A stretch of 8,417 nucleotides of DNA from an uncultured Macromonas sp. (lineage in GTDB: Bacteria; Pseudomonadota; Gammaproteobacteria; Burkholderiales; Burkholderiaceae). The notes beneath the pieces are model-generated. The model searched no databases. It saw nothing but the letters and a program-made list of their open reading frames with translations, and had not been told where the DNA came from. Where the stretch lies: the NCBI GenBank assembly GCA_946481585.1, contig CAMLOF010000127.1, positions 1 through 8,417 of the forward strand. The letters run 5' to 3'. Positions within the stretch are counted from its first letter, which is position 1. Each line of letters begins with the position of its first letter. Below, piece after piece: positions 1-7,707 of this stretch. A program made the translations under genes and the position numbers.

Positions 1-1
1 G

Positions 2-1396
<1,395 letters not shown>

Positions 1397-1414
1397 CCGT
1401 CGAGCTGTTGATGG

Positions 1415-1445
1415 AAGGGGCCTGCGCAAGCAGGCCTTTTCCTTT
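1415..1445 (+). terminator. Rho-independent terminator of clpA
   Basis: A perfect 7-bp stem (GGCCTGC at 1419-1425 with GCAGGCC at 1430-1436) closes a GCAA tetraloop of the stable GNRA type and is followed by TTTTCCTTT. Four bases on each side (AAGG with TTTT, including two G-U pairs) can extend the stem. It lies 18 bases after the clpA stop and before sbcB, so it should end the clpA transcript and separate the two genes. Confidence 0.88.
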
Positions 1446-1471
1446 GGTGCGTGTGCAATCGGTTGTAATAC
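1444..1471 (+). promoter_or_regulatory. candidate sigma-70 promoter for sbcB
   Basis: TTGGTG (1444-1449) and TAATAC (1466-1471) are separated by 16 bases and resemble -35 and -10 boxes. The -35 box overlaps the T tract of the clpA terminator. Initiation 6-9 bases after the -10 box would fall at or just before the ATG at 1480. This is a consensus match only; weak promoter look-alikes are common, so confidence is low. Confidence 0.35.
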
Positions 1472-1479
1472 ACACCAGC

Positions 1480-2937
1480 ATGAGTACACACACTTTCCTC
1501 TGGCACGACTACGAGACTTTTGGCGCCAAGCCTCGCCTGGACCGACCGGCACAATTCGCGGCTATCCGCACCGATGCCGATCTCAACGAGATCGGGGAGC
1601 CGGTGATGATCTACTGCAGGCCCGCGCCTGATTACCTGCCTGACCCCGAGAGCTGCCTGATCACGGGTATCACGCCCCAGCTTTGTCTGGAAAAAGGCTT
1701 GCCGGAGAACGAATTCGCTGCCCGGATCGAGGCAGAAATGGCGCAGCCCGGCACCATTGGCGTGGGTTACAACACCATCCGCTTCGACGACGAATTCACC
1801 CGCTATCTGTTCTGGCGCAATTTGATCGACCCCTACGCCCGGGAGTGGCAGAACGGCTGTGGCCGTTGGGATTTGCTGGACGTGGTACGCATGACGTATG
1901 CCCTGAGGCCTGAGGGTATTGCCTGGCCCAAGAAGCCTGACGGGCGGCCCAGCTTCAAGCTGGAGGATCTGACCCGGGCCAACGGGATTTCCCACGAATC
2001 GGCGCACGACGCCTTGTCGGACGTCAGAGCGACCATTGCCATGGCCCGTCTGATCCGGCAGCACCAGCCTAAATTGTTCGACTTTGCGTTCGCGCTGCAC
2101 AAGAAGGACCGTGTGATGGCCGAACTGGGCTTGCCTACGGAGCCCGGCCAGGCCAAGCCCTTCTTGCACGTTTCAGGCATGTTCCCGCCAGAGAGAGGCT
2201 GTCTCGGCGTGATGTGGCCGCTGGCCAGCCACCCGAGCAACCGCAACGAGTTGCTGGCTTGGGATCTGGCCCATGATCCTTCGGTGCTGGCCGGATTGAA
2301 CGCCGCACAGGTTCGGGAGAGGCTGTTCACCCGGTCGGCTGATTTGCCCGAAGGCGTCGAGAGGCTGCCCATCAAAAGCATCCACTTCAACAAGTCACCC
2401 ATGGTGGTTGGCAACATGCGAACCTTGCGCCCAGAGTTGGCCGAGCGTTGGGGCCTGCAGCTGGAACAGGCCATGGTGCACGCCGCAATGGCGGCGGCGT
2501 TGCCAGACATGAGTGCCATCTGGCGTGAGGTGTTCGAGCGGGCCGCGCCCGTGGCGCCTGCCGATGTGGACCAGGACTTGTATGGCGGTTTTCTGGAGCA
2601 GGCGGACCGTCGCCGACTCAACCATCTGCGCGCGCTCGATCCAACCGAGCCTGCCTGGGCGCAAACCGGGTTTGACGATGAGCGCCTGCCGGAGTTGGTG
2701 TTTCGTTACCGTGCGCGAAACTTTCCGCAGAGCCTCTCCCCTGAGGAGATGGAGCGTTGGCAGGCCCACTGTGCCGCCCGTTTGATGGAAGGCGAGGGCG
2801 AGGCGCTGACGTTGGAGCGGCTTTTTGAACGCATTGATACCCTGGCAGACCAGGCCAGCGAGCGAGGGGACGAGCGCGCAGAAATGATTCTGGGGGCACT
2901 TTACGACTACGCGGAGTCCATCGCACCAGGCTGGTGA
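1480..2937 (+). CDS. sbcB: exodeoxyribonuclease I (ExoI)
   Basis: Exonuclease I degrades single-stranded DNA 3' to 5' and takes part in recombination and mismatch repair, usually working with SSB. The 485-residue protein has the usual ExoI length. The N-terminal DEDDh nuclease domain (about 1-200) carries HDYETFG with D10 and E12, D103 in RFDDEFTR, and H176 and D181 in AHDALSDV, so every expected catalytic residue is present. They sit at a constant offset of five from the E. coli residues as I recall them (15, 17, 108, 181, 186), which supports the start at 1480. Family landmarks ALDRPAQFAAIRT-like, ITGITPQ, RWDLLDVVR, YALRPEGI, HVSGMF and the C-terminal YRARNFP follow, covering the SH3-like and helical C-terminal domains. 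The frame is open upstream to TTG 1408 and ATG 1411, but those would translate through the clpA terminator and add residues the family lacks. No Shine-Dalgarno sequence precedes ATG 1480. The last 31 bases overlap the end of the opposite-strand c-di-GMP gene. Confidence 0.97.
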   Translation: MSTHTFLWHDYETFGAKPRLDRPAQFAAIRTDADLNEIGEPVMIYCRPAPDYLPDPESCLITGITPQLCLEKGLPENEFAARIEAEMAQPGTIGVGYNTIRFDDEFTRYLFWRNLIDPYAREWQNGCGRWDLLDVVRMTYALRPEGIAWPKKPDGRPSFKLEDLTRANGISHESAHDALSDVRATIAMARLIRQHQPKLFDFAFALHKKDRVMAELGLPTEPGQAKPFLHVSGMFPPERGCLGVMWPLASHPSNRNELLAWDLAHDPSVLAGLNAAQVRERLFTRSADLPEGVERLPIKSIHFNKSPMVVGNMRTLRPELAERWGLQLEQAMVHAAMAAALPDMSAIWREVFERAAPVAPADVDQDLYGGFLEQADRRRLNHLRALDPTEPAWAQTGFDDERLPELVFRYRARNFPQSLSPEEMERWQAHCAARLMEGEGEALTLERLFERIDTLADQASERGDERAEMILGALYDYAESIAPGW

Positions 2938-5501
2938 GCGCCTTGGGCCACGCTGCCGAGGTAGCCAGCGATTTTCGCGGGAGGCAAGGGTGGGCTGAAC
3001 AAGTAGCCCTGTACCGCGTCGCAGCCCAAGGCCCTGAGTTGCCTCAGTTGCTCCAAGGTTTCCACGCCTTCGGCAACGGTATCCCGGCCCAGACGGTGCC
3101 CCAGCCCTATGGCTGCGCTGACGATGGCTTCATCGTCCGGGTCCTTGCCCAGGTCCTGCACAAATGACTTGTCGATCTTGAGTCGGTCGATCGCGAAATG
3201 CTTGATGTAGCTGAGCGACGAGTGACCTGTGCCGAAGTCATCAATGGCGCACCGCGCACCCATCGTCCTCAGCGCCTGAAGCTGAGCCTGGGTGCGGCTG
3301 GGGTCGCGCATCATCGCGCCCTCCGTGATCTCGAACTCTATGCCCTCCAGCCCCATGCCTTCCTCGGCGAAGATGTCTTGCAGGCGCTGGGCAAGTCCAT
3401 CGCGATCGAACTGGCGGGCCGACAGATTGATGCTCAGGCGGAACGGCCAATGAGTGTTTGTCTCCCGCCATTGTTTCAGTTGCCGTGCTGCGTTTCTGCA
3501 TACCCATTCGCCTATCGCGTCGATGAGGTCAGACTCCTCTGCTACGGGAATGAAGCGGTCGGGGGGGATGTAGCCGCCTTGGCCATCAGGCCAGCGCAGC
3601 AACGCCTCAAAGCCTGAGAGAGGGAGTCCATCGGCCAGGCGATGGATGGGCTGGTAATGGAGTTGGAAAGCGCCGTCCCGCACCGCCTGCCGCAGGCGCG
3701 TTTCAAACTCTATGCGTGCTTGCACGGCCGCATTCATGCTGTCTGTGTAGAACTGGTATGCGGCCCCTCCAGCGCTTTTCGCGTGGTACATGGCCAAATC
3801 GGCCAGTCGCAGCAGCTCGTTCTCTTCGCGCGCGTCCTGTGGGTAAAGCGCGATGCCAATCGAGGGCGAAAGGAAGATTTCGCCGCGTTCGGTGCTGAAG
3901 GGGGCGCTGAGCGTCGCGACGATTTGACATGCCACCTGGGCTGCGTTGAGCGGTTCGTCTATGCCGGTGAGCGCGACCACGAACTCGTCTCCGCCAATGC
4001 GCGCGACCACGTCACTGGCGCGCAGCCGCTCTCGCAGGCGCCGCGCGGTTTCTTTCAGCACAACGTCACCCGTTTCGTGACCGAGTGAGTCGTTGACCGC
4101 TTTGAATCGGTCCATGTCTATGAAGAGGACGGCCAGTTCCGCGCGGCTGCGTTCTGCCTGGGCAAGGGCCTGCGCCAGGGCGATGGTGAAGGCTCCACGG
4201 TTGTCCAGTCCGGTGAGGGGGTCGGTACGCGCCAGGCGTTTGATTTCTGCCTCTGCGTGCTTGCGCTCGGTGATGTCGGTGTAGACGGTGACAAAACCAC
4301 CAGTTGCAAGCGGTTGTCCCTGAATGTGCAGAACCCGCCCATTTGGGCGAACACGCTCAAAAACGTGCGGCTCAAAGGACAAGGACCGTTCCACGAGCCC
4401 TCGAACGATGGACTCCGGGTCTTCGGCGTCGCCGTATTCGCCTCGGGCAACGTTGTAGCGGAACAGCGACTCCAGCGTGACGACGGGTTGTTCGAAGAGT
4501 TCCTGAGGGAAGTCCAGAATTTCTTTCAACCGGTCGTTCCATGCCAGCAGCCGCAACTCCTTGTCGACCATGGTGATGCCGGCTGGGATGTGTTCGATCA
4601 GGGTGCGAAGCATGTCACGCGTCTGCTCCAGCCGCTCGCGTTCCCGTTTCTGTTCGGTGATGTCGGTATAGGTGGTCACAAACCCGATGACCTTGCCTTC
4701 GGCCATCACGGGCTCGCCAATGACGAGGTGGGTACGCCCATTCGGGCGAGCCCTCTCGAAGCGGTGTGCCTGGAAGCGCAGCGCCAACTCTCTGCGCGCG
4801 TTGACCATGGTGTCTACGTCGCCGGGGCCGTATTCGCCGCGCTTCGCTGGAACGCGGATTAGCTCAGCGAAATCCACGCCTTCGTGCACCACTTCGTCTG
4901 GTAACTCGAGCACCTTCGCGAACTCGGCGTTCCACGCGCGCAACTTCAGGCCTGCATCGAACACGCTCAAGCCCATGGGCAACTGACGTACGATCGCTTC
5001 GAGGTAGGTGGTTCGCTCCTGCAGCGCGCTCTGGAGGTTGACCTGGGTGGTGACATCCAGATTGAAACCGTAGGCGAGGCGTTGGCCGGTTGAAGGGTTG
5101 GTCTCCACCGCGATGCGCACGACGTGGTGGCGCACCTCGCCGGAGGGTGCACGGGAGCGGTATGTGGTTTCGCCTTCGCCGCTGGCGTAAGCCTTTTCCA
5201 GTTCCGTGACAAAGTTGTCGCGGTCCTCCGGGAGCACGATTGCAAGTATTTGATCCCTGGCCGCCGGGACGTCATCGCCTATGCCGTGTTGCTTGCGAAA
5301 GCTGTGGGACCACCACATCTCGCCTGTTTCCAGGTTGCGTATCCAGTGTCCCACGCCCAGGCGTTCCAGCAACTCTGAAAAACGCACTTCTTCGGGTGTT
5401 GAGCCGTTCTGCATTCGGCGGCGAATACGGCGTTCGTTCCACCATGCCACTGTTGCTGCGGCGGCCACAATCAGCCCGACAGCACTTAGCGGGTCGATCA
5501 T
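2907..5501 (-). CDS. membrane-anchored PAS-PAS-PAS-GGDEF-EAL cyclic di-GMP signalling protein
   Basis: This 864-residue protein should synthesise and/or hydrolyse c-di-GMP, the messenger controlling motility and biofilm. Residues 6-21 form one hydrophobic segment followed by an Arg-rich stop (NERRIRRRM), predicting an N-terminal anchor with everything else cytoplasmic. A PAS_3-like domain covers about 40-152. Two PAS_7-like domains follow (about 163-283 and 297-412), each with an AWN core, RGEYG, FERxRPNGR and a closing YTDITE. The GGDEF domain (about 420-580) has IDMDRFKAVND, the inhibitory RxxD site RASD (494-497) and an intact GGDEF at 503-507. The EAL domain (about 595-850) keeps E632 of EALLRW, N692, E724, D754-D755 of DDFGTG, K775, E811 of EGVET and Q831, so both enzymatic halves look competent. 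Start ATG 5501 has AGGAGA five bases upstream. It is the last of three leftward genes, after a 93-base gap with a candidate promoter. Its stop (TAG) lies inside sbcB. The signal sensed by the PAS domains cannot be told from sequence, and it matches no single named gene I can assign with confidence. Confidence 0.95.
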   Translation of the reverse strand: MIDPLSAVGLIVAAAATVAWWNERRIRRRMQNGSTPEEVRFSELLERLGVGHWIRNLETGEMWWSHSFRKQHGIGDDVPAARDQILAIVLPEDRDNFVTELEKAYASGEGETTYRSRAPSGEVRHHVVRIAVETNPSTGQRLAYGFNLDVTTQVNLQSALQERTTYLEAIVRQLPMGLSVFDAGLKLRAWNAEFAKVLELPDEVVHEGVDFAELIRVPAKRGEYGPGDVDTMVNARRELALRFQAHRFERARPNGRTHLVIGEPVMAEGKVIGFVTTYTDITEQKRERERLEQTRDMLRTLIEHIPAGITMVDKELRLLAWNDRLKEILDFPQELFEQPVVTLESLFRYNVARGEYGDAEDPESIVRGLVERSLSFEPHVFERVRPNGRVLHIQGQPLATGGFVTVYTDITERKHAEAEIKRLARTDPLTGLDNRGAFTIALAQALAQAERSRAELAVLFIDMDRFKAVNDSLGHETGDVVLKETARRLRERLRASDVVARIGGDEFVVALTGIDEPLNAAQVACQIVATLSAPFSTERGEIFLSPSIGIALYPQDAREENELLRLADLAMYHAKSAGGAAYQFYTDSMNAAVQARIEFETRLRQAVRDGAFQLHYQPIHRLADGLPLSGFEALLRWPDGQGGYIPPDRFIPVAEESDLIDAIGEWVCRNAARQLKQWRETNTHWPFRLSINLSARQFDRDGLAQRLQDIFAEEGMGLEGIEFEITEGAMMRDPSRTQAQLQALRTMGARCAIDDFGTGHSSLSYIKHFAIDRLKIDKSFVQDLGKDPDDEAIVSAAIGLGHRLGRDTVAEGVETLEQLRQLRALGCDAVQGYLFSPPLPPAKIAGYLGSVAQGAHQPGAMDSA

Positions 5502-5506
5502 CCGGG

Positions 5507-5512
5507 TCTCCT
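5507..5512 (-). promoter_or_regulatory. ribosome binding site of the PAS-GGDEF-EAL gene
   Basis: Read on the minus strand, AGGAGA ends five bases before the ATG at 5501. It is the strongest Shine-Dalgarno match seen in the window and fixes the start. It overlaps one of the CCTAGG palindromes (5510-5515). Confidence 0.75.
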
Positions 5513-5594
5513 AGGGCTCTTCTTCACTGGTTTTGTCCCAGTATAGGCCCGGCGGCATAGGTGAATTGCCTGGGGCGGGAAACTCCCTAGGGCT
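5510..5594. repeat. 9-bp direct repeat CCTAGGGCT flanking the promoter region
   Basis: CCTAGGGCT occurs at 5510-5518 and again at 5586-5594, starting 76 bases apart, at the two ends of the 93-base gap between the DUF1499 gene and the PAS-GGDEF-EAL gene. The upstream copy is part of an 8-bp palindrome, CCCTAGGG (5585-5592). The repeats are seen directly; a regulatory role is only a possibility. Confidence 0.5.
5540..5568 (-). promoter_or_regulatory. candidate promoter of the PAS-GGDEF-EAL gene
   Basis: On the minus strand, TATACT (plus coordinates 5540-5545) is a good -10 box. The hexamer 17 bases upstream is CAATTC (5563-5568), a poor -35 match. Transcription would begin near 5533, leaving a leader of about 30 bases. 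A short inverted repeat, ACTGG-7-CCAGT (5526-5542), overlaps the -10 edge and could be an operator or a 5' hairpin. The evidence is consensus similarity and position in the only gap of this gene group. Confidence 0.35.
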
Positions 5595-6092
5595 TCAGCG
5601 CGCACCCGCCTCATATCTGGCGCGCAGCGCTTCAAGGCGGCGGCGGTTCACACCAAAATCTCTATTGCCGAGGCGGCTGGCACTGCGCACTTCGATCTTG
5701 CCGGTGGAGGGGTTGGCCCAGAACTCCAAATCGTCGACAAAACGCATCCAGTGCGTTTCGGCCTCGGCGTGAAGGTAGTCAGGCAGCTGGGTGACGATGG
5801 TGATACCCGGCGTGGCCGCAAGAAGGGCTGACAGGCGTTGCATGGAGGTGAATAAGTCACCTTCCTGTGCAGGGAACGGCTGGATGGCCGCCAACTGGCG
5901 GCTCGGGTGATCCGGGTACAGATCAGCCTGGCTCGATACGCTGTTGTCGGTCAAGGAAGGAGGGGCGAGTCTCCCGTCTTTTACGCCTAGGTCGGCCGGG
6001 CGCTGGCCACGAAGCCAACCCAACTGGCCAACCAGAACCAGCATCGCGGCCAACGCGCCCAGAACACCCAGCGCATAGAGGAGGAATTTCAC
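5595..6092 (-). CDS. DUF1499 family protein, N-terminally membrane anchored
   Basis: The 165-residue product has one hydrophobic segment (about 4-22) that can act as a signal anchor. A DUF1499 domain of unknown function follows from about residue 45. Family landmarks are NSVSS (50-54), the DYLHAE stretch (105-110), RFVDDLEF (117-124) and the strongly conserved [18 protein letters not shown] (135-152). No catalytic site is known for the family and none is evident. The start is GTG at 6092, overlapping the stop of the upstream YjgR-type gene by four bases (GTGA). GGTGGA five bases before it, inside the last codons of that gene, can serve as ribosome binding site. The next in-frame ATG (codon 17) would destroy the hydrophobic segment, so GTG is preferred. 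Tight coupling implies co-expression with the ATPase. The domain side of the membrane is not certain; a single N-terminal segment without a clear cleavage site fits an anchored protein with the domain outside the cytoplasm. Confidence 0.88.
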   Translation of the reverse strand: MKFLLYALGVLGALAAMLVLVGQLGWLRGQRPADLGVKDGRLAPPSLTDNSVSSQADLYPDHPSRQLAAIQPFPAQEGDLFTSMQRLSALLAATPGITIVTQLPDYLHAEAETHWMRFVDDLEFWANPSTGKIEVRSASRLGNRDFGVNRRRLEALRARYEAGAR

Positions 6093-7627
6093 CTGCGTCC
6101 ACCAAGCAAGCTGCCGAGCAGGCCGCGCACCAGCTGGCGCCCCAGGCTGGAGCCCACAGTCCTCACAGCGGTCTTGGCCACGGTTTGCACCAAGCCGTCG
6201 TACTGGCCGCCGCGTGGCCCTGTGCGCCCGAACAGCAGTTCGTTCAAAGCGTTGCCTGCCCCTGCCTCCTGTGCCTGGCCTTGGTTGGGAACGCCGGGCA
6301 CGCGGGGGCGCGTCACGCCCGCATCCGCGTTGGTGTTTGCTGGCTGCTGGGCCTGCGAATGCGCGCGCAGCAGTTCGTGGGCGCTTTCGCGGTCAACCAC
6401 CTTTTCGTACACACCCGCCACCAGCGACCCTTGCAGGAGCGCCTGGCGCTGCTGCGGTGTGATGGGGCCGATCTGGCTGCCCGGCGGCAGCACATACACA
6501 CGCTCGGTCTCGCAGGGGCGCCCCTTGGCGTCAAGGAAGCTCACCAAGGCCTCACCCACCGCCAGTTCAGTGATGGCGGCTTCGATGTCCAGCCCAGCCT
6601 TGGGCCGCATGGTCTGCGCCGTGGATTTGACTGCCTTTTGGTCGCGGGGCGTGAAGGCGCGCAGGGCATGTTGCACCCGGTTGCCTAACTGGCCCAGCAC
6701 GCTGTCTGGGATGTCCAGTGGGTTCTGCGTGACGAAGTACACCCCGACACCCTTGGAGCGCACCAGCCGCACCACCAGCTCAATGCGCTCCACCAGCACC
6801 TTGGGTGCCTCGTTGAACAGCAGGTGCGCTTCGTCGAAAAAGAACACCAACTTGGGCTTCTCGGGGTCACCAATCTCGGGCAATTGCTCGAACAGTTCGC
6901 TCAGCATCCACAACAAGAAGGTGGCGTACAGGCGCGGCGAGTTCAACAGCTTGTCTGCCGCCAGGATGTTGATCACCCCCTTGCCGCCAACGGTCTGCAT
7001 GAAGTCGTTGATGTCGAGCATGGGCTCGCCAAAGAACTTGTCGCCGCCTTGCTGTTCGATCTGAAGCAGGCCGCGCTGGATGGCACCCACGCTGGCCGCG
7101 CTGATGTTGCCGTATTCCGTGGTGAACTGCTTGGCGTTGTCGCCCACGTGCTGCAGCATGGCGCGCAGGTCTTTCAGGTCCAGCAGCAGCAGGCCGTTGT
7201 CGTCGGCAATCTTGAACACCAGGTTCAGCACGCCCGCCTGGGTGTCGTTCAGGTCCAGCATGCGGGCCAGCAGCAGGGGGCCCATGTCGCTCACGGTGGC
7301 GCGCACAGGGTGGCCTTGTTCGCCGAAAACGTCCCACAGTGTGGTGGGGCAGGCCAAGGGGTCGGGCAGGGCAATGCCGCGGTCGGCCAGCACCTTGGCC
7401 ATTTTTTCGCCAATGTTGCCTGTCTGGCTGATGCCGGTGAGGTCGCCTTTCACGTCGGCCATGAACACGGGCACGCCAATGCGCGAAAAGCCTTCGGCCA
7501 GCGTTTGCAGGGTCACAGTCTTGCCCGTACCCGTGGCTCCGGTGATAAGGCCATGCCGGTTGGCCTTGTCGGGCAGCAGCAGGCATTCGGTGGCGGCGTG
7601 GCGGGCGATCAGCAGGGGCTCGGTCAT
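6089..7627 (-). CDS. yjgR: HerA/FtsK-type P-loop ATPase, YjgR (DUF853) family
   Basis: A 512-residue helicase-like ATPase of the HerA/FtsK superfamily, the length expected for YjgR. The cellular role of the family is not established. Near the N terminus is the Walker A motif GATGTGKT (30-37, Lys36), then [14 protein letters not shown] (54-67), typical of the family. Walker B is VFFFDEAH (261-268, D265 and E266), followed by a polar sensor motif VTQNP (299-303) and a candidate trans-acting arginine near [15 protein letters not shown] (315-329). A Gln/Ala/Pro/Asn-rich, low-complexity linker spans about 423-460. The C terminus (about 478-512) is predicted amphipathic or hydrophobic, ending [10 protein letters not shown]. 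No transmembrane segment, nuclease or Sir2 domain is fused. Start ATG 7627 has no strong ribosome site; GGA eight bases upstream is the best. It heads a leftward unit with the DUF1499 gene (4-base overlap) and is divergent from yebC. The symbol is by family similarity to E. coli YjgR. Confidence 0.93.
   Translation of the reverse strand: MTEPLLIARHAATECLLLPDKANRHGLITGATGTGKTVTLQTLAEGFSRIGVPVFMADVKGDLTGISQTGNIGEKMAKVLADRGIALPDPLACPTTLWDVFGEQGHPVRATVSDMGPLLLARMLDLNDTQAGVLNLVFKIADDNGLLLLDLKDLRAMLQHVGDNAKQFTTEYGNISAASVGAIQRGLLQIEQQGGDKFFGEPMLDINDFMQTVGGKGVINILAADKLLNSPRLYATFLLWMLSELFEQLPEIGDPEKPKLVFFFDEAHLLFNEAPKVLVERIELVVRLVRSKGVGVYFVTQNPLDIPDSVLGQLGNRVQHALRAFTPRDQKAVKSTAQTMRPKAGLDIEAAITELAVGEALVSFLDAKGRPCETERVYVLPPGSQIGPITPQQRQALLQGSLVAGVYEKVVDRESAHELLRAHSQAQQPANTNADAGVTRPRVPGVPNQGQAQEAGAGNALNELLFGRTGPRGGQYDGLVQTVAKTAVRTVGSSLGRQLVRGLLGSLLGGRR
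6098..6103 (-). promoter_or_regulatory. ribosome binding site of the DUF1499 gene, inside the upstream coding end
   Basis: Minus-strand GGTGGA lies five bases before the GTG start at 6092. It is also the codon pair Gly509-Gly510 of the upstream ATPase, so translation of the second gene is probably coupled to termination of the first. Confidence 0.5.
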
Positions 7628-7707
7628 GGCAGCGGTCCGTGTGTGGGCAAAAAGTACAATTGCGGGTTACTTACGAATCAGCGTACACGAATTTCACGAG
7701 GGTTGAC
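7628..7707. promoter_or_regulatory. divergent intergenic region between yjgR and yebC
   Basis: This 80-base gap must carry promoters for both directions. For yebC (plus strand), TACAAT at 7655-7660 is a good -10 box without a convincing -35; another possibility is TTGCGG (7660-7665) with a weak TACACG at 7684-7689. No clear minus-strand promoter for yjgR stands out. ACGAAT occurs twice, at 7673-7678 and 7687-7692, 14 bases apart. Confidence 0.4.
7698..7702 (+). promoter_or_regulatory. ribosome binding site of yebC
   Basis: GAGGG lies five bases before the ATG at 7708 and supports that start, which gives the invariant family N terminus [10 protein letters not shown]. Confidence 0.7.

Noticed and set aside
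1408..1479. Longer sbcB starting at TTG 1408 or ATG 1411
   Set aside because: The added residues are encoded by the clpA terminator hairpin, match nothing in ExoI proteins, and ATG 1480 already places the catalytic residues at the expected positions.
5867..7064. Plus-strand open frames of 273 and 296 codons opposite DUF1499 and yjgR
   Set aside because: Shadow frames of recognisable minus-strand genes; their composition (Arg/Ser/Pro/Ala rich) is typical of reverse-complement translation and no motif is present.
6089..7627. HerA-type ATPase as part of an antiphage defence system
   Set aside because: Known HerA defence systems pair the ATPase with a nuclease or Sir2/DUF4297 effector next to it. 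Here the partner is DUF1499, the sequence matches the widespread YjgR family, and no mobile or defence genes surround it. ExoI lies on the other side of the c-di-GMP gene and on the opposite strand.
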